Assembly (NCBI GenBank): GCA_025642065.1
Contig: JAODUP010000057.1
Location: forward strand, 417,001-481,000
DNA length: 64,000 nt
Origin: Paralvinella palmiformis
Lineage: Eukaryota; Annelida; Polychaeta; Terebellida; Alvinellidae
Reading direction: 5' to 3'
Under the pieces are notes generated by a model. The model saw nothing but the letters and a program-made list of their open reading frames with translations, did no database searches and had not been told where the DNA came from. The translations under genes and the position numbers were made by a program. This document shows, in pieces, positions 59,201 to 64,000 of the stretch (positions within the stretch are counted from its first letter, which is position 1; every line of letters starts with the position of its first letter).

Positions 59201-61516
59201 TCAAGTTCAGACTGAACTGATACAACAGACACAAAGAATGACTGAAGATTACAACTTCACAAAGTGACATGCTATAATCTACATCTACTGTGGTTTGTGG
59301 GTCAGTGAAGCTGTGTACATAGTGAAGTGGCATGGAACAAGGGTAATTGTTTGAAAATTTACGTTTTGGGGGGATTCACAGAACTAAATCGATCTACAAG
59401 TTCATGTGGCAGTTTCATTTTTATTAAATGTAACGTAGAATATATTTTCCTAAAAGATCAGATTATTTGTGTTGCGGAAGTGAACTTTCATCATTCGAGA
59501 CGGCTGCAGCTAGGAAGTAATGACTGTCGGACTGCAAGTCAGATGTTATGGCAATAAGCTCTAAATATCTGCTAAAGAATAATATGAATTAAAACGTTAG
59601 GAAAATATGATTACCTTAAATATAAAAGTTTCAATAATAGTCTCTTAATTGTTCTAACAAAATAACAAAACTGTCATTCTTTAAAACTGTATGATTCAGA
59701 CCTTCCATTGTGGCTAATGAGCAATCATTCTTCCAATGGCAGTCTGATTTACAACTTTTCACTCATACACTATTATGCTAAATATTACGTATTAAAATTA
59801 AAGGATGGCTAATTTGAAAATACAGTTTTGTATGCAATCAAATATAAAGTTGACAGTTTATTTTTGCAGGAAAAAATGACATGTTATTGAAAGTAAATCA
59901 TCAGGTTGGGAAATGTAATGGACACGTTATCAATATATGGAACATACTGTGATCTCCGTGATCTCTTAATTGGTAAAAGGAATGTTTTTATCACATGGTT
60001 CAGTGAGCCCAGTGAAACGTGACCCACAAACGGACTTTCACTAGATGGCGCAGTCGTCGCGGAAATTGTCTATTGTATGGATGGACGATCGTTTTTTTTG
60101 TTTGATCTGACAGGCTGACAATGAAGCTTACCTTTAAAGAATGGACTCAACTTCCAGATGGTGATCGGACTCAGACTAGCAAACTGTCCATAAGAAACCT
60201 CAAGGAAGAACAGAGGCATACCGCACAGGACGAGGAAGATTATGTAGGGAATGAGGAAAACAGCTGAAACAACAAACAGAAATTCTAGTATTAGCAGCAA
60301 TTAGCTATAAATGTTCATTTTAGATTAGGACGGGTTCAAGTGATATACAATTTTTTAAATCATCCGAGATTAAGTGTATTAGTGGGTCGGTGCAGTCCTG
60401 TAACAAAACACCAAAAACTCGGTGCTTAAAACAGCATCTGATGGTTAAAAGGTTTGCACCAATGACCAGTTTGTGAACAATGTCACAGGGCCGCTCTAAT
60501 ATATAAAAAAAGGGAGAGATAGGATTATGTGGCTGCACACTTCATTTAAGCACATTACATTAGTAATACAATAGCAAAATCTTGTGAAACAAATAGCGAA
60601 AACAGATTGCTGGCACAGAACCAGGTGAGAAAATTAAAGACTGAACTCTCTCATAAACCATTAAAAAAAGCTTCACTAATTTGAGCAGGAGACTAATTTA
60701 TTACATCATGTAGTGTGCCGGGTTTTTTTATACCTCCGAATGATTAGCTGCTAGTTGCCTATCTCTTTCCTATATCATATGTCGGATTTGATCTTTTGTT
60801 GCTTTTTTTATATCCCACTGACTTTAGCAACTGGAATAAGTTTAGACGCCTCATGGATTCCATCTGTGACCTGACATTTAATTAATATTTCGTCCGAAAC
60901 TGTTCACCACGATCACCTTTCTGATTATCTACTGTGATTAGGATTTACCCATCATCATCATCATCATCATCATCAGAGAGATCTGATGAAGTATAATCAC
61001 AATGTAATGACATCATCCTTAAATAAGATGTCGTCAATGTATGGTTTATGAAATATCCGCTGCGTTGTTGCTGCATGTTTTATCGAAAATATTCTGACAT
61101 TATACCCGACAACCAAAACCAGCTGTCCATTTTTCATCTCAAAACCACACCGGATCGGAACAGCACCTGAAACGTCCCGAACACGTGTCGCTTCGTAACT
61201 TAATCTATGCGGCTTCCGTCGATACGGCTAAATCTACGTTACCTCCTCCATTTCTGTAGCACAGGTAAGGAAATCTCCAAATGTTGCCGAGTCCAACGGC
61301 GTAACTTATGCAGGACATCATGAAGTCCAGTCGACCAATCCAATTACCACGTTCCTTGTTCTCATCACCACTGCTGACATCAGATGAAGAAGATGAGGCG
61401 GAGGATGGTGGTGAACAGCACAGGTGCTTGCCGGACTTTTCACCCATGTTGGTGGCTATGGAATCCTGAAGAGACAAGTTACCGAGGGCCATTATCGATC
61501 GACATCCACGACACAT
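48036..61516 (-). CDS. SLC6A9-like: SLC6 sodium/chloride-dependent glycine transporter-type protein (gene B, whole gene)
   Basis: Second plasma-membrane SLC6 transporter, paralogue of gene A. Thirteen coding exons (61243-61516, 60132-60263, 58594-58885, 57117-57249, 56414-56548, 56051-56154, 55616-55740, 55041-55153, 49272-49400, 49070-49169, 48788-48888, 48325-48492, 48036-48206) give 658 residues in continuous phase. TM1 is [16 protein letters not shown]2 has [10 protein letters not shown] and four sequons, TM6 [18 protein letters not shown]8 GLGSQFAMFQ. The TM6 Gly and Trp and [10 protein letters not shown] place it with glycine transporters. Odd residues: Ser for Gly in TM1, Gly for Asp and Gln for Glu in TM8. 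The C-terminus FDVEI could bind a class II PDZ domain. The start could also be the second Met (61492, 650 residues). Confidence 0.94.
48325..48492 (-). CDS. SLC6A9-like: Gene B coding exon 12 (TM11-TM12)
   Basis: [56 protein letters not shown]. Acceptor CTTCCAG, donor GTAAAG. Confidence 0.95.
48534..48564. repeat. (TA)n microsatellite
   Basis: TA run followed by CACATACATACATA, about 40 bases upstream of the exon 12 acceptor of gene B, close to the expected branch-point region. Confidence 0.9.
48788..48888 (-). CDS. SLC6A9-like: Gene B coding exon 11
   Basis: [33 protein letters not shown]. Acceptor TTGGCAG, donor GTAGGA; 101 nt as in gene A. Confidence 0.95.
49070..49169 (-). CDS. SLC6A9-like: Gene B coding exon 10 (TM10)
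   Basis: [33 protein letters not shown]. The best-conserved exon between the two paralogues. Acceptor GTTTCAG, donor GTAAGA. Confidence 0.96.
49272..49400 (-). CDS. SLC6A9-like: Gene B coding exon 9 (rest of TM8, TM9)
   Basis: [43 protein letters not shown]. Gln replaces the family Glu in TM8. One codon shorter than gene A exon 9 and separated from exon 8 by a 5.6-kb intron. Acceptor ATTCTAG, donor GTAAGT. Confidence 0.95.
49970..50225 (+). mobile_element. LINE 3' fragment
   Basis: Homologous to 13720-13960: TTGTGGAACAGGTAGCC, AGAAATGTGTCATCTCTTAA, CTGTTCAAGGTTGCTTTCAC, TGAATGGCTCCCGCTAGTAA, then an ATT-repeat tail. More diverged than the 13650 copy, with frame broken. Confidence 0.8.
50455..50580. 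repeat. Dispersed repeat shared with 33010-33135
   Basis: Same block order as the copy in gene A intron 4 (TAGCCAATACTG, TTTTCCCAAATGGCTGAATT). The family is unidentified; it may be part of a larger hAT-like unit continuing to 50872. Confidence 0.6.
50590..50872. mobile_element. hAT-like MITE copy, right part
   Basis: Matches 11460-11717 in order (TTTTATTTAAATTTTAACTA, AAAGGTTTCTTCTAC, TTGTTCTAAGTGGATT, CCTGGAAAATGAATT) and ends CGTGGGAACCCTG, the inverted CAGGGTTCCCACG terminus. Confidence 0.7.
53782..53834. repeat. (GAT)n trinucleotide repeat
   Basis: About 17 GAT triplets in gene B intron 8. Confidence 0.9.
55041..55153 (-). CDS. SLC6A9-like: Gene B coding exon 8 (EL4 and start of TM8)
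   Basis: [37 protein letters not shown]. Keeps the standard YPEA, but has Gly in GLGSQ where gene A has Asp; human GlyT1 also has GLGTQ. Acceptor TTTTCAG, donor GTAATG. Confidence 0.95.
55616..55740 (-). CDS. SLC6A9-like: Gene B coding exon 7 (TM7)
   Basis: [42 protein letters not shown]. Acceptor TTTTCAG, donor GTTTGT. Confidence 0.95.
56051..56154 (-). CDS. SLC6A9-like: Gene B coding exon 6 (TM6)
   Basis: [35 protein letters not shown]. Pocket residues Gly and Trp are as in gene A; Cys replaces Ala next to the Trp. Acceptor ATTTACAG, donor GTAAGC. Confidence 0.96.
56213..56290. repeat. (TA)n-(GA)n microsatellite
   Basis: TA run followed by GA run in gene B intron 5. Confidence 0.95.
56325..56402 (+). 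mobile_element. Degenerate LINE tail fragment
   Basis: GTGCTTTTGAATGGCT, then ATATTTATCAAT and an ATT repeat, resembling the LINE tails at 13900 and 50155 but diverged. Confidence 0.4.
56414..56548 (-). CDS. SLC6A9-like: Gene B coding exon 5 (TM5)
   Basis: [45 protein letters not shown]. Acceptor CACAACAG, donor GTATAT. Confidence 0.96.
57117..57249 (-). CDS. SLC6A9-like: Gene B coding exon 4 (TM4)
   Basis: [44 protein letters not shown]. Acceptor GTTTTCAG, donor GTAAGT; same 133-nt length as gene A exon 4. Confidence 0.96.
57250..58593 (-). other. Gene B intron 3
   Basis: The only notable feature is GGAACAGCTCACCTCC near 57692 and its near-complement GGTGAACTGCTCCTTTA near 58379. They suggest the ends of an inserted element of about 0.7 kb. 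Confidence 0.35.
58594..58885 (-). CDS. SLC6A9-like: Gene B coding exon 3 (TM3 and extracellular loop 2)
   Basis: [33 protein letters not shown], then sequons NDT, NSS, NAS and NGT and TPSEEFW. EL2 is five residues shorter than in gene A and its glycosylation sites do not align. Acceptor CTTGCAG, donor GTAAGG. Confidence 0.95.
58886..60131 (-). other. Gene B intron 2
   Basis: Short CA run at 58970-58990; otherwise nothing recognised. Confidence 0.5.
60132..60263 (-). CDS. SLC6A9-like: Gene B coding exon 2 (TM2)
   Basis: [44 protein letters not shown]. Nearly identical to gene A exon 2. Acceptor GTTTCAG, donor GTAAGC. Confidence 0.96.
60264..61242 (-). other. Gene B intron 1
   Basis: CATCAT repeat at 60952-60974; otherwise nothing recognised. 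Confidence 0.5.
61243..61516 (-). CDS. SLC6A9-like: Gene B coding exon 1 (N-terminus, TM1)
   Basis: [18 protein letters not shown], a Ser-rich cytosolic segment ([15 protein letters not shown]), then [20 protein letters not shown] and [15 protein letters not shown]. Either Met 1 or Met 9 could start it. TTATTAG just before the first ATG could be an acceptor. Donor GTAACG. Confidence 0.92.
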
Positions 61517-64000
61517 TGCTAATAACCGACAGTTTTTTCTGTGTACTGTTTACTTGTTATATTGTGTAAGTAAAAAAAACAAAAACATGTGTATTTAAAA
61601 GATTATTTTGAATAAAAACCGCATGATCAACTAAACAAGACCACACTGAGATAAAAATCACTGATGTTAGCAGTGACAACTTGTGACAGTAGCACTAAAT
61701 ATGTGCCAGTTTTTTTTACAGCTTTAAGGAGTAAACAGTCAGTAGATGTTTTTTTCTTATTTTAGTCAATCCTGGGTATTTTCCAGTGTTATCAGAATCA
61801 ACAACTTAAGCAGGTTCTCTCTCTCTCTCTCTCTCTGTCTGTATGTATGATGTGTGTTGTTGTTGCCTGACAAACTCATACATTCTCTACCTCTCTCTCT
61901 CTCTCTGTGTGTATATGTGTGATGTTGCCTGGAAAAATCATACATTATCTCTCTCTCTCTCTCACTCTGTGTGTGTACTGTTGTTGCCTGGAAAAACCAT
62001 AGATTCTCTCTCTCTCTCTCACACTCTGTGTGTGTGTGATAATAATGTTACTGCCTTGAAAAACACACACTCTCTCTCCCCCCTCTTTCTGTATATATAC
62101 AATAGGCAAAATATATATATATATATATATATAATGACAATGTTGTCGCCTTCAAAAATCATACATACTCAGTCTCTCCCACTGTGTGTTCCCTCCCCCT
62201 CCCCCCTGCAGAGAGAGAGATATCCATGTTCACTACTCTGCACTTATCAATTGAGCATAATCTACATCACTAAATACAAATACTGACACTCTATCTAACT
62301 AACAGTATTATAGATTTGAACAAATAATGACACAAAATGGGATAATTACAATGAGACACACGGCTGTATTAAAGCTATCAGTTAAGCTTTCCCACAATTC
62401 TATTTGACATCACATTATCAACACAGATAGCAAACAACGCTAAATATACATAAAAAATAATACATGGACCACACTTCCAGTTTCCATCGTTTTTACTGTT
62501 AATCAAGATGTGCCGGTCTCTTTACTTACCAAGAAATGGTATTTTATTTACAATGTACACTTTGCTAAGAAAAATAGGAAGGGGGGGGTCCTTCTAATTA
62601 TCTATATCATACCTAGAATTATCTAACTGTTTACTGGCTATAATGTGCAATATTGGATGTAGGATGTTGAATGGCATTTGAATTTTTTCACGATGAAGAC
62701 CACCCCCCCCCCCTTGTTAAATAATGACCTGGTACGTGGATAAATTCCAATTTAGTCGCATTTTTGGACACTAAAACACGAGTATCACTTTGGAACAATA
62801 TGACCCGGAAGAGCCAACTTATTCTTACAAATCTGACTGTCTCTCGGTGTTGTCCCACTTTCCCTTTGATCGGTTTAGGCAGCCCATCCACAGGCTACGA
62901 ATCCTTCAGATTGATGGCATAAGAAAACAGCCAAAGATTGTTACAGAATGCTGCGTGTAGCTCTGAACTGAAGTCTTGCAAAATCAACAACCAACCAAAC
63001 AGCCTTATATCGGCTCATCGTAATATTCATTTACAACGAGATACGTGCACGAACCGTGCACGAACCGCCGACATGCGTGCAGAGGAAAGACAGACAATGA
63101 TCGATTTACAAACGTTGATCTACTGGTTTGCCCCCAAAAAGATTAATTTATTGAGGAGAATACATTCATGTCAGATAAAGAGATAATCGGGCTTTATTTC
63201 CATGCATCTATAACCAAGAAAATATCAGGACTATATATATATATATATATGTACACATAAAATTATATTATGGTCATAAAATGCACACTTCAGTTTATAC
63301 TAAATGGACAGCACTACAGGTTGGACAGTGTAGCCACGGAGAGAAGCATATGTACTTAAGATATATGATTGCAGTTAATTGGACAATGTCAAGTAGCGTT
63401 AAAAACCCTTGATTTATTACACTGGGTTCGCCATAACATCAACATCTCAGCTCAAGGACGCCTCTCAAAACCATGTACAGTATCAATTAATAATCCGTGA
63501 GAATCCAGATTACACAGCGGAAGTATGTAACATTAACTGGACCGCAAATAAATCAGCCTGACTCATATATTAGTTCCAGTTATCTGATGTCAACCATCAT
63601 AACTATGTGACCTCCCATGATCATTCGAAATGTAAATTTGCAGGATCAGCCACTAGCAAAATCTGATTTTCACAGACTAGATACTGTCCAGATTTACTTG
63701 CAATTCAATTAAAAGACGATTACTCATCACCAAAAAAATACCATTTACGAAACAATCAATAAAAGTCAGTGAGATAATGATAATTATACAAAAGATATTA
63801 TCTTAAACTGAAATACTTCTTGCACTTATTTCAACCAAGCGCACAATACCGATTAATACAATAACACTCTACAGACTGAAACATATCTTCATTTACTAGT
63901 GAAGTTTCAGGCTGATGATTTTTAACTGACTGGTAAGTAGCAGTTTCCCGTTCCATCTATATAACAGCTAATTATAATAATAATATGTTCACTCAAAGAC
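61517..64000 (-). other. Upstream region of gene B
   Basis: No further coding exon found. It must contain or precede the promoter. Contains a tandem repeat (61814-62190), poly-C/G tracts at about 62580 and 62703, and a TA run at about 63232. The terminal 700 bases show nothing recognisable. Confidence 0.5.
61814..62190. repeat. Minisatellite of about 70-bp units, five diverged copies
   Basis: Each unit has (CT)n, a GTGTGTGT stretch, TGTTGTTGCCTGGAAAAA and TCATACATTCT. Units diverge towards the right, where a TA run interrupts. It lies 300-670 bases upstream of the gene B start codon. Confidence 0.85.

Overview
The window is animal nuclear DNA: AT-rich, intron-dense, with GT-AG introns, no bacterial-style operons, and many microsatellites, tRNA-derived SINEs, LINE tails and small DNA transposons. 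Gene content and repeat style suggest a lophotrochozoan, most likely a mollusc (perhaps a gastropod). That placement is an inference.

Three protein-coding genes can be rebuilt exon by exon. (1) Minus strand, 17506 down to the left edge: a nibrin (NBN) homologue, the FHA-BRCT-BRCT adaptor of the MRE11-RAD50-NBN DNA double-strand-break complex. Seventeen coding exons (about 647 codons) are visible in continuous reading phase; the last short exon lies left of base 1. (2) Plus strand, 24166-45091: a complete 13-exon, 647-residue sodium- and chloride-dependent SLC6 transporter of the glycine transporter type (gene A). (3) Minus strand, 61516-48036: a second complete 13-exon transporter of the same type, about 658 residues (gene B). 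A and B are paralogues with the same intron positions and phases, lying tail to tail with 2.9 kb between their stop codons. They look like an old inverted duplication.

Layout: 1-17506 nibrin, with a non-autonomous hAT element (8565-9649), degenerate hAT-like copies and LINE tails in its introns, and a 51-bp minisatellite in intron 1; 17507-22640 intergenic, with very long microsatellite blocks; 22640-24159 probable promoter, non-coding first exon and first intron of gene A; 24166-45091 gene A, whose introns hold SINEs with target-site duplications, foldback elements and a CpG-rich island with an RFX-like X-box; 45092-48035 shared 3' UTR zone; 48036-61516 gene B; 61517-64000 upstream of gene B, with a tandem repeat and no coding exon found.

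Nibrin works in nuclear DNA repair; the two transporters would clear glycine or a related small amino acid across the plasma membrane. There is no functional link between nibrin and the transporters. The most interesting biology is the divergence of the transporter pair at ion-site positions (TM1 and TM8), and the unusual repeats. I found no multi-gene novel system.
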